Positions 25,139 through 33,842 of a stretch of 44,706 nt of DNA are shown piece by piece. Each line of letters begins with the position of its first letter. Position 1 is the stretch's first letter. The notes under the pieces are model-generated. The model did not search any database. It was not told the origin of the DNA and saw only the letters and a program-made list of their open reading frames with translations. The DNA is taken from contig JAHFAI010000013.1 of assembly GCA_023250635.1 (NCBI GenBank), forward strand, positions 1-44,706. The letters run 5' to 3'. This DNA comes from Deltaproteobacteria bacterium (GTDB lineage Bacteria; Bdellovibrionota_B; Oligoflexia; Oligoflexales; Bog-1112). A program made the translations under genes and the position numbers.

Positions 25139-25585
25139 ATGAAAAATTTAAGTAATTTACGCCCTAACGCCTCCTCCAATGTCTCTAATAAGCGCCTTGG
25201 ACGGGGTATTGGTAGTGGTCTCGGTAAAACGGCTGGTAAAGGTCACAAGGGACAGCGCGCCCGCAAGAGCGGTAACGTTCGCCCCGGCTTCGAAGGTGGA
25301 CAGACGCCTTTGTATCGACGTTTGCCTAAGTTTGGTTTCCACAATGACCACCGTAAGGTAGAGTATACGGTGATCAAGCTGAGTCAGCTTAACCTCCTTC
25401 CTGCAGGCGAGGTTGCAGACCTGCAAAGCCTAGGGCGATGCGGTTTGGTAAGGGATTCAGCTCTGCCTATCAAAATTTTAGCTGGTGGCCAGCTCAAACA
25501 GAAGATTACCGTTAAGGTAGATAAAGTAAGTGCTGGGGCGAAAAAAGCAATTCAGGAAGCAGGCGGCGATGTAGAGGAGATCTAA
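25139..25585 (+). CDS. rplO: 50S ribosomal protein L15
   Basis: A 148-residue late-assembly 50S protein. Conserved Gly/Lys/Arg-rich region: RLGRGIGSGLGKTAGKGHKGQRAR, split here as residues 19-42, then RPGFEGGQTPLYRRLPKFGF. The C-terminus KVSAGAKKAIQEAGG is typical. ATG 25139 is 17 bases after rpmD; secY starts four bases after its stop. Confidence 0.96.
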   Translation: MKNLSNLRPNASSNVSNKRLGRGIGSGLGKTAGKGHKGQRARKSGNVRPGFEGGQTPLYRRLPKFGFHNDHRKVEYTVIKLSQLNLLPAGEVADLQSLGRCGLVRDSALPIKILAGGQLKQKITVKVDKVSAGAKKAIQEAGGDVEEI

Positions 25586-25589
25586 TCTG

Positions 25590-26915
25590 ATGGCTGACCC
25601 GATACACACTCTTCCTCAAGAAAAACTTAATCATCTTCAGAAGAAAATTCTTTTTACGCTTTTCTTTCTAGCCCTATACCGTATCGGGGTTCATGTCCCT
25701 ATTCCTGGGGTGGACACCCATGCGCTTGGCGAATTCTTCCGTGAACAAGGAGCAAACCTTTTTGGTATGTTCAATATGTTCTCCGGGGGGGCCTTGCAGA
25801 ATTTCTCGGTATTCGCTCTCGGAGTAATGCCTTATATTTCAGCATCGATTATCTCCCAACTATTGACCGTGGTCGTGCCTCATTTAGAGATGCTCTCCAA
25901 GGAAGGCGAGGCTGGCCGTAGGAAAATCACTCAGTACACGCGCTACGGTACGGTGGTTCTTGCTATTATCCAGGGCTTTATGATCGCCAAGAGTCTTGAG
26001 GGAGCCAACTTTAATGGTAGCCCCTTGGTACTGCACGGGGGGATGGCCTGGAAGGTTATGACCGTAATTTCGCTTACTGCCGGTACTGCCTTTGTGATGT
26101 GGCTCGGTGAGCAAATTACCGAAAAAGGCGTCGGTAACGGTATGTCCTTGGTTATCTTTGCTGGTATTGTCGCAGGTTTACCTGGGGTAATCACCAACAC
26201 TTATACCCAATATACCAGCCAACAGATGGATCTTTTTCGCATTCTCTTGATCAGCGTGGTGTGCATTGCCATCGTCGCTGGTGTGGTCTTTATGGAGCAG
26301 GGAGCTCGGCAGATACCCGTACAGTACGCGAAGCGTCAGGTGGGGCGTAAAATATTCGGTGGGCAGAATTCCCACTTGCCTATTCGGGTCAATACCGCAG
26401 GGGTTATCCCCGCAATTTTTGCTAGTCAGCTCTTGCAGGCCCCGCTTACCGTGGCGGCGATTTCGCCTTCGGGTCGGGTTGCTGAGTTTATCAACTTAGC
26501 CTTTGCCCCAGGCAGTTGGCTTTATAACTTGGTGTATGCGGCTTTGATTATTTTCTTTGCATTTTTTTACACCACCTTGGTGTTTAAGGCAGACGATATT
26601 GCCGAGAATCTTAAGAAGCACGGCGGATTTATTCCCGGAATTCGTCCGGGAGCTCGGACTGCAGAGTTTTTGCAGAAGGTCTTGAGTCGGCTCACCCTGG
26701 TGGGATCTCTCTACCTGGCAGCTATTTGCATTGTCCCCTCGATTTTTACCAGCAAGTTTAATGTACAGTTCTACTTTGGGGGAACAAGCTTGTTGATTGT
26801 GGTGGGGGTTGCTCTGGAGACCTTCCGGCAGATAGAGGCTCATCGGCAGTCCTTACGCTATGATTCCTACCTAAAGCGCAGCAAAATACGGCCGCGCAGA
26901 GGCGTGGGAGTATGA
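25590..26915 (+). CDS. secY: Preprotein translocase channel subunit SecY
   Basis: A 441-residue channel of the Sec export machine with ten membrane helices. Motifs include YRIGVHVPIPGVD in the first loop, GVMPYISASIISQLL (plug and helix 2 area), GEQITEKGVGNGMSLVIF, and LPIRVNTAGVIPAIFA. The C-terminal RGGV-like tail is RRGVGV. ATG 25590 has GAGGAG further upstream than usual, so coupling from rplO four bases away is likely. The stop overlaps the adk start as ATGA. Confidence 0.97.
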   Translation: MADPIHTLPQEKLNHLQKKILFTLFFLALYRIGVHVPIPGVDTHALGEFFREQGANLFGMFNMFSGGALQNFSVFALGVMPYISASIISQLLTVVVPHLEMLSKEGEAGRRKITQYTRYGTVVLAIIQGFMIAKSLEGANFNGSPLVLHGGMAWKVMTVISLTAGTAFVMWLGEQITEKGVGNGMSLVIFAGIVAGLPGVITNTYTQYTSQQMDLFRILLISVVCIAIVAGVVFMEQGARQIPVQYAKRQVGRKIFGGQNSHLPIRVNTAGVIPAIFASQLLQAPLTVAAISPSGRVAEFINLAFAPGSWLYNLVYAALIIFFAFFYTTLVFKADDIAENLKKHGGFIPGIRPGARTAEFLQKVLSRLTLVGSLYLAAICIVPSIFTSKFNVQFYFGGTSLLIVVGVALETFRQIEAHRQSLRYDSYLKRSKIRPRRGVGV

Positions 26916-27556
26916 TTTTTATACTGATTGGCCCCCCGGGTGCCGGTAAGGGCACTCATAGCGATGCTTTGCTCCGAGATTTCCCGTGTACCAAGATAGC
27001 CACAGGGGATATACTTCGTCGGCATATTAAGGAAGGCAGCTCCGTTGGCCGGCGTTGTGAGGAGATCATTGGTCAGGGGCGCCTGGTAGATGATGCAACC
27101 CTCTGGGAGCTGCTCGAGCCCGAATTGACCAAGCTGAAAGATAAAGCCGTGATTCTCGACGGCTATCCGCGTAATCTTGCTCAGGCAACTCAGTTGCAAG
27201 AGGTAGTAGCAAGCAATCCCATCCGGGCGGTGGTCTATATCGAAGCAGATGACAACACCTTGATGGAGCGCCTTTGTGGACGAATGCTCTGTCCTAATTG
27301 CCAGAGTATTTACCATAGGAAAACTCGGGTTCCTCGCCAGGCTGGGCTTTGTGATAACTGCCAGGCTCCCCTGGTCGTGCGACCTGATGATGAACTTGAG
27401 AAAGTACGCACCAGACTCGATATTTATGCTGCTGAGACCCATCCGGTGGTTAATTATTATCAGGGTTTAGGGCTACTAAAAGCAGTTGATGGGAGTCAGG
27501 GAATTGCCGCGGTCTACGAGCAGATCAAGGTGATGTTTCGGACTAAAATGGTTTGA
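26912..27556 (+). CDS. adk: Adenylate kinase, zinc-LID type
   Basis: A 214-residue enzyme interconverting ATP + AMP and 2 ADP. The P-loop GPPGAGKG is at 7-14, the AMP-site TGDILRR at 31-37, and DGYPRN at 83-88. CGR at 122-124 opens the LID. The LID has four cysteines (127, 130, 147, 150) arranged as CPNC...CDNC, so it should bind structural zinc. ATG 26912 overlaps the secY stop by four bases. The map gene that often follows is missing; infA comes next after 136 bases. Confidence 0.96.
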   Translation: MIFILIGPPGAGKGTHSDALLRDFPCTKIATGDILRRHIKEGSSVGRRCEEIIGQGRLVDDATLWELLEPELTKLKDKAVILDGYPRNLAQATQLQEVVASNPIRAVVYIEADDNTLMERLCGRMLCPNCQSIYHRKTRVPRQAGLCDNCQAPLVVRPDDELEKVRTRLDIYAAETHPVVNYYQGLGLLKAVDGSQGIAAVYEQIKVMFRTKMV

Positions 27557-27595
27557 ATTTCCTTAAAAAACCTTTCCTTGAGGTGGTAAATCCTG

Positions 27596-27624
27596 TTGCG
27601 CTCACCATAAATATAAGTTATGAA
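27596..27624 (+). promoter_or_regulatory. Weak internal promoter candidate upstream of infA
   Basis: TTGCGC (27596-27601) and TATGAA (27619-27624) are 17 bases apart, within the unusually long 136-base adk-infA gap. An inverted repeat GCGCT/AGCGC spans the pair. Downstream, AAAACC-TT-GGTTTT at about 27655-27670 followed by Ts is a small terminator- or attenuator-like hairpin. Confidence 0.3.
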
Positions 27625-27692
27625 AGCGCGATAAAAAGAGACCTAACCTTGAGGAAAAACCTTGGTTTTTTGGGTGTAACGGCGGAGTTAGC

Positions 27693-27914
27693 GTGGCTAA
27701 GGAAGATATCATCGAGTGTGAGGGTACGGTACTAGAGCCCCTACCCAATGCGATGTTCAAGGTTAAGCTCGAAAATGGGCACGAAATATTGGCCCATATT
27801 AGCGGTAAGATGAGGATGCATTTTATCAAGATCTTACCGGGCGATAAGGTAAAGTTGGAAATTTCTCCCTACGATTTATCGCGGGGAAGAATAACCTACC
27901 GATCCAAGAATTAA
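27693..27914 (+). CDS. infA: Translation initiation factor IF-1
   Basis: A 73-residue single OB-fold protein that occupies the 30S A site during initiation. Typical sequence: [40 protein letters not shown], and [12 protein letters not shown] 27693 follows GGCGGAGTTAGC. The longer gap upstream suggests it could have its own promoter. rpmJ follows after 38 bases. Confidence 0.97.
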   Translation: MAKEDIIECEGTVLEPLPNAMFKVKLENGHEILAHISGKMRMHFIKILPGDKVKLEISPYDLSRGRITYRSKN

Positions 27915-27952
27915 CGGTGTGATCCTTTTAATATTACAGGGTGGAGATCTCA

Positions 27953-28066
27953 GTGAAAGTAAGGGCAAGCGTAAAGCCGATCTGTGCAAAATGCAAAATG
28001 GTTCGGCGAAAAGGGATTATCAGGGTTATCTGTGAAATCGCAAAACATAAGCAGCGCCAGGGGTAA
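27953..28066 (+). CDS. rpmJ: 50S ribosomal protein L36, zinc-binding type
   Basis: A 37-residue protein found by reading the gap between infA and rpsM. GTG 27953 lies behind GGTGGAG. The sequence [16 protein letters not shown]...[13 protein letters not shown] has the zinc ligands Cys11, Cys14, Cys27 and His32 of the classical C+ form. The position between infA and rpsM is canonical. Confidence 0.96.
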   Translation: MKVRASVKPICAKCKMVRRKGIIRVICEIAKHKQRQG

Positions 28067-28102
28067 TCCTCCTGCCATTTTGGTTGAAAAGGTGAATATA
28101 TT

Positions 28103-28486
28103 ATGGCTCGAATAGCTGGGGTTGATCTACCCGGACACAAGAAAATCAAAATTGCATTGACCAGCATCTACGGAGTTGGTGACAGTGCTGCTGGCGCTAT
28201 CGTGGCGAAAGCAAACATCGATGGTGAATGCCGCTGCGCTGATTTGGATCAAAACCAAATTAATAACCTACGTAAAATCATCGACAGCGATTTCACCGTT
28301 GAAGGTGATCTTCGTCGGGAAATATCTCTCAATATTAAACGCTTGATCGATCTCGGGAATTACCGTGGTATGCGTCATCGTCGTGGGCTTCCGGTACGTG
28401 GTCAACGTACTAAGACCAACGCTCGTACCCGTAAGGGCCCGAGAAAAACTGTTGCCGGTAAGAAAAAAGCACCGAACGCTAAGTAG
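28103..28486 (+). CDS. rpsM: 30S ribosomal protein S13
   Basis: A 127-residue head protein that bridges to the 50S subunit. Start [20 protein letters not shown], then IYGVG and the helix-two-turn-helix. The basic tail has [28 protein letters not shown] with the family order of elements (residues 86-113), followed by a Lys-rich end. It opens the alpha part of the superoperon. The middle carries two cysteines (GECRCADL), which is unusual but probably neutral. Confidence 0.97.
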   Translation: MARIAGVDLPGHKKIKIALTSIYGVGDSAAGAIVAKANIDGECRCADLDQNQINNLRKIIDSDFTVEGDLRREISLNIKRLIDLGNYRGMRHRRGLPVRGQRTKTNARTRKGPRKTVAGKKKAPNAK

Positions 28487-28514
28487 TCGGAACCTGTGAG
28501 AAGGATAGATAGAG

Positions 28515-28898
28515 ATGGTTAAGATAATTAAGAAGAAAAAGACAAAGAAGAATGTTCCTATTGGGGTGGCGCACGTACAGGCTACCTTTAATAATACAAT
28601 CGTGACCTTTACCGATGTAAACGGTGAAGTAGTATGTTGGGCCACCGCCGGGGGCAAGGGATTTAAAGGCTCGCGTAAGAGCACTCCCTTTGCCGCTCAA
28701 GTTGCTGCGGAGGATTGTGCCCGAAAAGCTATGGATGCCGGCATGCGCACGGTTTCTGTTTTGGTCAAGGGACCGGGAACAGGACGTGAAAGTGCGGTTC
28801 GTGCCATCGGAGCTGCTGGATTGAAGATCGCGATGATAAAAGACGTTACTCCTATCCCCCATAACGGCTGTCGCCCACCAAAACGACGCCGGGTTTAG
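28515..28898 (+). CDS. rpsK: 30S ribosomal protein S11
   Basis: A 127-residue protein of the 30S platform near the mRNA exit. Motifs are [49 protein letters not shown], and the ending [19 protein letters not shown] 28515 follows AAGGATAGATAGAG. The gap to rpsD is 62 bases and contains a T run (28921-28927) without a stem. Confidence 0.98.
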   Translation: MVKIIKKKKTKKNVPIGVAHVQATFNNTIVTFTDVNGEVVCWATAGGKGFKGSRKSTPFAAQVAAEDCARKAMDAGMRTVSVLVKGPGTGRESAVRAIGAAGLKIAMIKDVTPIPHNGCRPPKRRRV

Positions 28899-28960
28899 CA
28901 GGTACGCAGACGTTTCTAGGTTTTTTTACCATACAGTTTAATATCACCGGGAGGTTATCC

Positions 28961-29593
28961 GTGGCTCGTTATCTTGGGGCATCTTGCCGACTCTGCCGAC
29001 GGGAAGGGTCTAAATTATTTTTAAAGGGGCAGCGCTGCTTCACCGATAAATGTGCAGTTGAGCGTAAGCCATATCCACCCGGATCGCGGGGAGCAGCGGC
29101 TAAACGCGGCAAACTCTCTGAATTCGGCACCCAGTTGCGTGAAAAACAAAAAGTTCGTCGTATCTACGGGATGCTTGAAGGTCAATTTCGCACCTTCTTC
29201 GAAAAAGCAACTAAGGTTAAAGGGGTTACCTCTGAGATCTTTTTCCGCTCTTTAGAATTGCGTCTCGACAATACGGTCTACCGCATGGGCTTTGCCCGGA
29301 GCCGCAACGAAGCGCGACAGCTGGTGCGTCATAACCATATTTTGGTTAACGAGCGCCGCTTGAACATCCCTTCAGCTCAGCTTAAAGTTGGTGATGTGGT
29401 ACGGGTCACTGAGAAGAGCCAAACTAAAGTGGTCTTCAGCGAAGTTAAAGACGTCGCAGCGCAACGCCCGCCAATGGCTTGGTGTGAAGTAGATCACGAG
29501 AAATTTATCGGTAAGGTTATCGCTAACCCAACCCGTGAAGACATTCAAATTCCGGTTAAAGAGCGTTTGATCGTCGAGTTGTACAGCAAGTAA
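28961..29593 (+). CDS. rpsD: 30S ribosomal protein S4, zinc-binding type
   Basis: A 210-residue primary assembly protein of the 30S body. In E. coli it regulates the alpha operon. GTG 28961 sits behind GGGAGG. The N-terminus has Cys9, Cys12, Cys26 and Cys31 (CRLC...CFTDKC), the zinc-binding form. The S4 RNA-binding domain has RLDNTVYRMGFARSRNEARQLVRHNHILVNE-type order (residues 94-124). The C-terminus VKERLIVELYSK is standard. Confidence 0.97.
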   Translation: MARYLGASCRLCRREGSKLFLKGQRCFTDKCAVERKPYPPGSRGAAAKRGKLSEFGTQLREKQKVRRIYGMLEGQFRTFFEKATKVKGVTSEIFFRSLELRLDNTVYRMGFARSRNEARQLVRHNHILVNERRLNIPSAQLKVGDVVRVTEKSQTKVVFSEVKDVAAQRPPMAWCEVDHEKFIGKVIANPTREDIQIPVKERLIVELYSK

Positions 29594-29646
29594 TCGGCTG
29601 TGGTTTTTGGGTGCTTAGTTTTTTACCGAATAACGGAGAAGTTTCG

Positions 29647-30642
29647 ATGCATCGGAATTGGAAAAATTTAATAAAGCCAAAGCATATTGAGGCTGTAAAA
29701 GTCGAGCCTAATTACGGCCGCTTTGTTGCTAAGCCTTTAGAGAAGGGCTATGGCGTGACTCTCGGCAACTCGCTGAGGCGGGTGCTGCTATCCAGTATCA
29801 ACGGTGCATCGGTAGTTGCAGTTCGCATTGGTGGTGTTGGTCATGAGTTTACGAGCATCGCTGGGGTTACCGAAGATGTCTCTGATATCATCTTGAACAT
29901 CAAGCAAATCAATCTCCGTTATCTTGGTGATGACGTAGCCACGGTACGTATCAAAGCGACTGGCCCTCGAGTTTTGCGAGCTGGCGATATTATCACCAGC
30001 AGCGATGTGGAGATCTTAAACGCGGATCAGATTATCTGCACCATGAATGCTGAAGCCAATATCGATATCGAACTGTTGGTTAAGCACGGTCGTGGTTATG
30101 TTACCGCAGAAAGCAATCGTTCGGGTGAGTTGCCTGATGGTTTTATCGCGGTTGACTCTATTTTTGCACCAATTCGTCGGGTTTCCTACCAAGTAGCTAA
30201 TGCCCGGGTTGGACAAGATACCGATTTTGATAAGTTGACTCTGGAAGTGTGGACTAACGGAGCGGTTCGCCCTGATGACGCCGTCGCCTATGCCGCAAAA
30301 ATCCTCAAGGATCAGCTGACTACCTTTATTAACTTCGATGAAACCGAAGAAGAGGTAGAAACCGAGATTCGCATTGAAGAGAAGCCCAAGTTAAACGAGC
30401 ATCTTTTTAAGACGGTCGATGCGCTTGAACTCAGCGTTCGCGCTGCCAATTGCCTTGAAAACGCTAATATCAAGTACATTGGTGAATTGGTTACGAAGAC
30501 CGAAAGCGATATGCTTAAAACCAAGAATTTTGGGCGTAAATCTCTCAACGAAATCAAGGATATCTTGGTTGAGATGGGATTATCACTGGGGATGAAGATC
30601 GAAGGTTTCGATCCCTCAACCCTGCGCAAAAAAGACGAATAA
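29647..30642 (+). CDS. rpoA: DNA-directed RNA polymerase subunit alpha
   Basis: 331 residues. ATG 29647 is chosen behind ACGGAGAAG; the upstream frame is not conserved. The N-terminal dimerisation domain has the hallmark [17 protein letters not shown] and the C-terminal domain (after the linker at about 240) has [13 protein letters not shown] and [14 protein letters not shown], the UP-element and activator-binding region. Position between rpsD and rplQ is canonical. Confidence 0.98.
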   Translation: MHRNWKNLIKPKHIEAVKVEPNYGRFVAKPLEKGYGVTLGNSLRRVLLSSINGASVVAVRIGGVGHEFTSIAGVTEDVSDIILNIKQINLRYLGDDVATVRIKATGPRVLRAGDIITSSDVEILNADQIICTMNAEANIDIELLVKHGRGYVTAESNRSGELPDGFIAVDSIFAPIRRVSYQVANARVGQDTDFDKLTLEVWTNGAVRPDDAVAYAAKILKDQLTTFINFDETEEEVETEIRIEEKPKLNEHLFKTVDALELSVRAANCLENANIKYIGELVTKTESDMLKTKNFGRKSLNEIKDILVEMGLSLGMKIEGFDPSTLRKKDE

Positions 30643-30678
30643 TTAATCGATTTTTATTTAGGTTAAAGGATAGGGCCC

Positions 30679-31092
30679 ATGCGTCATTTAAATAGCAAAC
30701 GAAAACTCGGTCGGCGCTCAGATCATCGTCGCGCCATGCTTCGTAACTTGGTGAGCTCGTGCATTAGTCACGGCAAGATCACTACGACCCTCTGCCGTGC
30801 CAAAGAAGTGCGAGCATTAGTCGAAAAGATGGTTACCTTGGGTAAAAACGGTACGCTAGCCGCCCGTCGTCGGGCCGAGTCTTATGTCTTCGGCAGCGGT
30901 ACTGCCGAGAAGCTTTTCAAGGATCTTTCCGGTCGTTTTCAAGCTCGTGCTGGTGGTTATACTCGTATCGTTAAGTACGGTAAGCGTCTTGGTGATAACG
31001 CCGATATCTGTAGCCTCGAATTTGTCGATTTTGCTGATCACGAAGGTAAAGTAGTGGTGGTGGAAAAAGAGAAAAAAGAAGAGACGAAGTAG
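30679..31092 (+). CDS. rplQ: 50S ribosomal protein L17
   Basis: A 137-residue 50S protein. It has the L17 start RHLNSKRKLGRRSDHRRAMLRNL, in the expected order over residues 2-24, then SHGKITTTLCRAKEVRALVEKM. The middle contains GGYTRIVKYGKRLGDNADI. The acidic/basic tail (VVEKEKKEETK) is variable. It closes the superoperon, and a strong terminator follows 32 bases later. Confidence 0.97.
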   Translation: MRHLNSKRKLGRRSDHRRAMLRNLVSSCISHGKITTTLCRAKEVRALVEKMVTLGKNGTLAARRRAESYVFGSGTAEKLFKDLSGRFQARAGGYTRIVKYGKRLGDNADICSLEFVDFADHEGKVVVVEKEKKEETK

Positions 31093-31124
31093 TTTTTTCA
31101 ATTTAGACAGTAGCTGACGAGGAG

Positions 31125-31160
31125 GGAGGTCTTTTTTAAGAACGACCTCCTTTCTTTTTG
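31125..31160 (+). terminator. Intrinsic terminator of the ribosomal superoperon
   Basis: GGAGGTC (31125-31131) pairs with GACCTCC (31144-31150), with a 12-base A/T-rich loop, followed by TTTCTTTTTG. This is the clearest terminator in the window and separates the superoperon from the convergent TPR gene. Confidence 0.92.
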
Positions 31161-31220
31161 TCTAGGCTTGCTCGCAGCGAGGTTTTCGTGAAGCGTATTT
31201 TTATCCTTAGTGCCCTGCCA

Positions 31221-33416
31221 CTAACCTTCACTCTGGCGGGAGTACTCGTAGCTGCGCCCCACCCGCTTTCTCTGTATTACTTCCTCGGCAATCAGCAGAG
31301 CTAAAATCCGCTTGGTGCTCGCGGGCGATAGAGCCAAGTGGCAACGCAATTGCTGACTGCTCATGGATTTGTGCTGCAATAAGCCAAGAATTTGCTGCGG
31401 ACGGTTTGCAGGTTTTTGTCGGGAAAAATTGATTGCTATGGCCTGGTGAAAGATCCTGATGCGGCGATTGCGGAGGATGAGAGGAGCTATGGTAAAGGGG
31501 AAGAGTATTCGCAAGCGGATAAAAGCATTGCGGATTTTATGCCCCCAACCAGCTGTTTGTAAGGATTGGTGCCAGACTAGTTTTTGGAGCTCAGGTAAGC
31601 TGGCGGCAAAGTCGGGTTGCAGCAAAATATAGTGAAGCAAGGCTTGTAATAAAGCGTTTTTCCCTAGGGAAACTCGGTAGTGCCCAGCAATAAGGTAGGT
31701 GCTGGCGTCGAGTTGTTCAACCGTCGGGGCAAAGTAATGGCGGGTTAATCGTGCAATCACTTCCATTTGAGGATCTTGGAGGTGCCCAGGGTTTTTGCCA
31801 TCGAGGGTAGCGCGCCAGCAGTGGAGTGCAGGTGCGTAAAGGGGGGAGGTGAGGAGGAGCTTGTGGGTTTCGCGGATTTTTTTGCAGCAGAGGGCGAATT
31901 CTCCTGCTTGGTAAGCGCGAGCCCCTTGGATAATGCCGAGGAGAGGGCGGAAGCTTTGACTGTCAAATTCCTCTAGAGTTGCGATGAATTGAGTGACTAA
32001 ACGATCGAGTTCTAGGTCCAGCTGGTGGTGGAGCAGTTTGAGTTGGATAAGCCCATCGAGGGCCAAAGCTTCGACGTATCGATACCCATAGCGGGCACTG
32101 GTCGCTTGCGCCTCGCCTAATAAGTGCTGGGCCTTGCCGTAGTTGTCTTGGTTGAGTTCCCAGAGGCCACGACTAAAGGTTAAAAAGGTTCCGGCATAGC
32201 TAGCAGCTCCCTCGAGAAACTGTTGCGGGAGTTTATAGGGAAGCTTTTTGAGGCCCAGCAGTGAGGACTGAAAATACAGATGAGCAAAAAGTTCTAATTC
32301 CTCGGGGCGCTTGATTTTTTGAGAACTAAGCGGAATTAAATAGCGTCCTAATAGGCGGTTGGCTTGTTTAAAATTGCCGCTCTCCCAGGCGAGGGAGGTC
32401 TCAAGTTTTATGCGCAGTGCCTGGAGGCGGGGGGCTCGCTGCAGCTTTATTCGCTTTAAAACACTGTGACCTAGCTTGATACCATACTTTGTTTGGCCCT
32501 TGGCCAGATGACAGAAAACGAGTTTTATTTCGAGTATATGACGCCGGTAGTTTTCCCGACTTGGGGGCTGGAGATCTCGGGCTGAGCGGAAAGCCAATTG
32601 CGCCTCGCTAAAGCGCCCGTGGCGGAAAAATCGCTCCCCTTCGATTTCTCGCAGGTAGGAAAGGATCGGTTCCAGTAAGAACTCAAGGGCGAGGGTTTCG
32701 CTGGCAAGGAGCAGGCCCCTGCTTTGTTCGTGGGCATCGGCACTGAGGTTGTTGAGCGCTTGGCCTGCAAGCAAGAGGGCCTCAGCTTGTCGATTTCTCT
32801 GGTTTAGGGAGGCAAAGCGCTCAGCGCACTCCTGGTGAGAGCTAAAGGCTTCCCGAAAATTACCACAGAGGTCATGGAGTTTGCCCAGATCGAAGTTAAG
32901 CTTTAAGGTTTCTTCGGGGCTATACGCTGCATTTGGCCTCCGCAGAGGTTTTTCAACTCGCATAAGTAAGCTGCTGACTTTTTCTTTATGTCCTTCATAG
33001 GCATAAATTTGTGCCAGGGAGAGGTGTAGGGCAGCACGCTGGTACTCGCTATGGCTGGCGAGTCGCAATGAACGGAGAGTAATCCGTTGGGCTAAGGCAT
33101 ATTCACCACATTCGAGGAGCAAATGGCTGGCAGGATGGGCAAAAGCAAAGGCAGTCAAATGAGCGCCAAAAAGACAAATGCTTTTGCCAAGATCAAAAAA
33201 GAAGTTATTATGACAGGCGCTTAGCAATTGTCCGGCGATGCCGCCGGCAAAGCTGCGGCAGAGGGGATCTCTCTGGAACAGGTGGAATATTCCTCGTAGC
33301 AGCTGAGCATCGCGGTTTGTGGCGATTTCGACCTGGTGGGTGCGAAAAAAAGCCTCCCATGCCTGCTTGCTATGGCAGGTATGGGCTAATTTTAAAAGGT
33401 CAGGTACCACTCCCAT
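31221..33416 (-). CDS. Large TPR protein with C-terminal winged-helix-like segment (putative regulator)
   Basis: The preferred start is ATG 33416 behind AAAGGGAG (731 residues). An upstream ATG at 33443 has no ribosome site and sits almost on a TATAAT box. Most of the protein (about 80-560) consists of helix-turn-helix TPR-like repeats, for example SEYQRAALHLSLAQIYAYEG and GNFREAFSSHQECAERFASL. Near 600-640, AGWGHKIRNAFIRLRILFP resembles the winged-helix part of OmpR-type or SARP-type effector domains. The last 60 residues (QQILGLLQHKSMSSQQLRCHLALSPASTKRILALLIAEEVIQ, split over residues about 670-710) look like a winged HTH. The combination suggests a ligand- or partner-sensing transcriptional regulator. 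No family name is assigned. Confidence 0.7.
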   Translation of the reverse strand: MGVVPDLLKLAHTCHSKQAWEAFFRTHQVEIATNRDAQLLRGIFHLFQRDPLCRSFAGGIAGQLLSACHNNFFFDLGKSICLFGAHLTAFAFAHPASHLLLECGEYALAQRITLRSLRLASHSEYQRAALHLSLAQIYAYEGHKEKVSSLLMRVEKPLRRPNAAYSPEETLKLNFDLGKLHDLCGNFREAFSSHQECAERFASLNQRNRQAEALLLAGQALNNLSADAHEQSRGLLLASETLALEFLLEPILSYLREIEGERFFRHGRFSEAQLAFRSARDLQPPSRENYRRHILEIKLVFCHLAKGQTKYGIKLGHSVLKRIKLQRAPRLQALRIKLETSLAWESGNFKQANRLLGRYLIPLSSQKIKRPEELELFAHLYFQSSLLGLKKLPYKLPQQFLEGAASYAGTFLTFSRGLWELNQDNYGKAQHLLGEAQATSARYGYRYVEALALDGLIQLKLLHHQLDLELDRLVTQFIATLEEFDSQSFRPLLGIIQGARAYQAGEFALCCKKIRETHKLLLTSPLYAPALHCWRATLDGKNPGHLQDPQMEVIARLTRHYFAPTVEQLDASTYLIAGHYRVSLGKNALLQALLHYILLQPDFAASLPELQKLVWHQSLQTAGWGHKIRNAFIRLRILFPFTIAPLILRNRRIRIFHQAIAINFSRQKPANRPQQILGLLQHKSMSSQQLRCHLALSPASTKRILALLIAEEVIQRKRVGRSYEYSRQSEG

Positions 33417-33446
33417 TCCGGGCTCCCTTTTCGCTAATAACATGAT

Positions 33447-33452
33447 ATTATA
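33447..33452 (-). promoter_or_regulatory. -10 box for the TPR-regulator gene
   Basis: A perfect TATAAT (minus strand) lies at 33447-33452, three bases before the upstream ATG at 33443. No good -35 was found at 17 bases. Transcription from it would start at about 33440, leaving ATG 33416 with a short leader that includes its Shine-Dalgarno. Confidence 0.5.
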
Positions 33453-33842
33453 CCCGTCGAATGGGATTAAGGGCTTTTATTGGCTGCTGTTGAGAGGTCC
33501 GGAAATCTGAACGGATCCGCAAATATTTGTTTACAATTTGCTAAAGTTGCCTACTATAGGGCTGTTTGATCTGCTTTAAGACAATTCCGCTCTATCACGA
33601 ATATCGGAATCGCACTTTGATGAAGACGGTTCTCGATATCGATGGAATTGCTGATAGTACCCCCTTTCTCTGCGCCTTGAGATGTCGAATCCCATTGACA
33701 AGAAGAGTGCCTACCAGCGTGCCTGCCAAGGCTTGTGGTTTAACAATTGGGTAAGCAGGCTGGGGGAGAGCGGCTTTTAGGTCGATGATTAAACATATGG
33801 ATTTTTTATTTAGTCCCACTTATTTCGCGAGAGGTATTTTAC
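33453..33842 (+). other. Leader and promoter region of the nusA operon; no gene (rimP missing)
   Basis: The 390-base region sits between the divergent TPR gene and nusA. It has a promoter-like pair near its left part and then a leader of about 280 bases. The leader includes an inverted repeat GCCTGC...GCAGGC near 33720-33760. Short open frames here (such as 33620-33754) lack a ribosome site. rimP, which precedes nusA in most bacteria, is not encoded here. Confidence 0.55.
33530..33557 (+). promoter_or_regulatory. Candidate promoter of the nusA-infB operon
   Basis: TTTACA (33530-33535) and TACTAT (33552-33557) are separated by 16 bases in an A/T-rich stretch. The pair is 285 bases before the nusA start. 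Confidence 0.5.

Noticed and set aside
33620-33754. Small open frame in the nusA leader
   Set aside because: No ribosome site and no similarity to RimP or any recognisable small protein.
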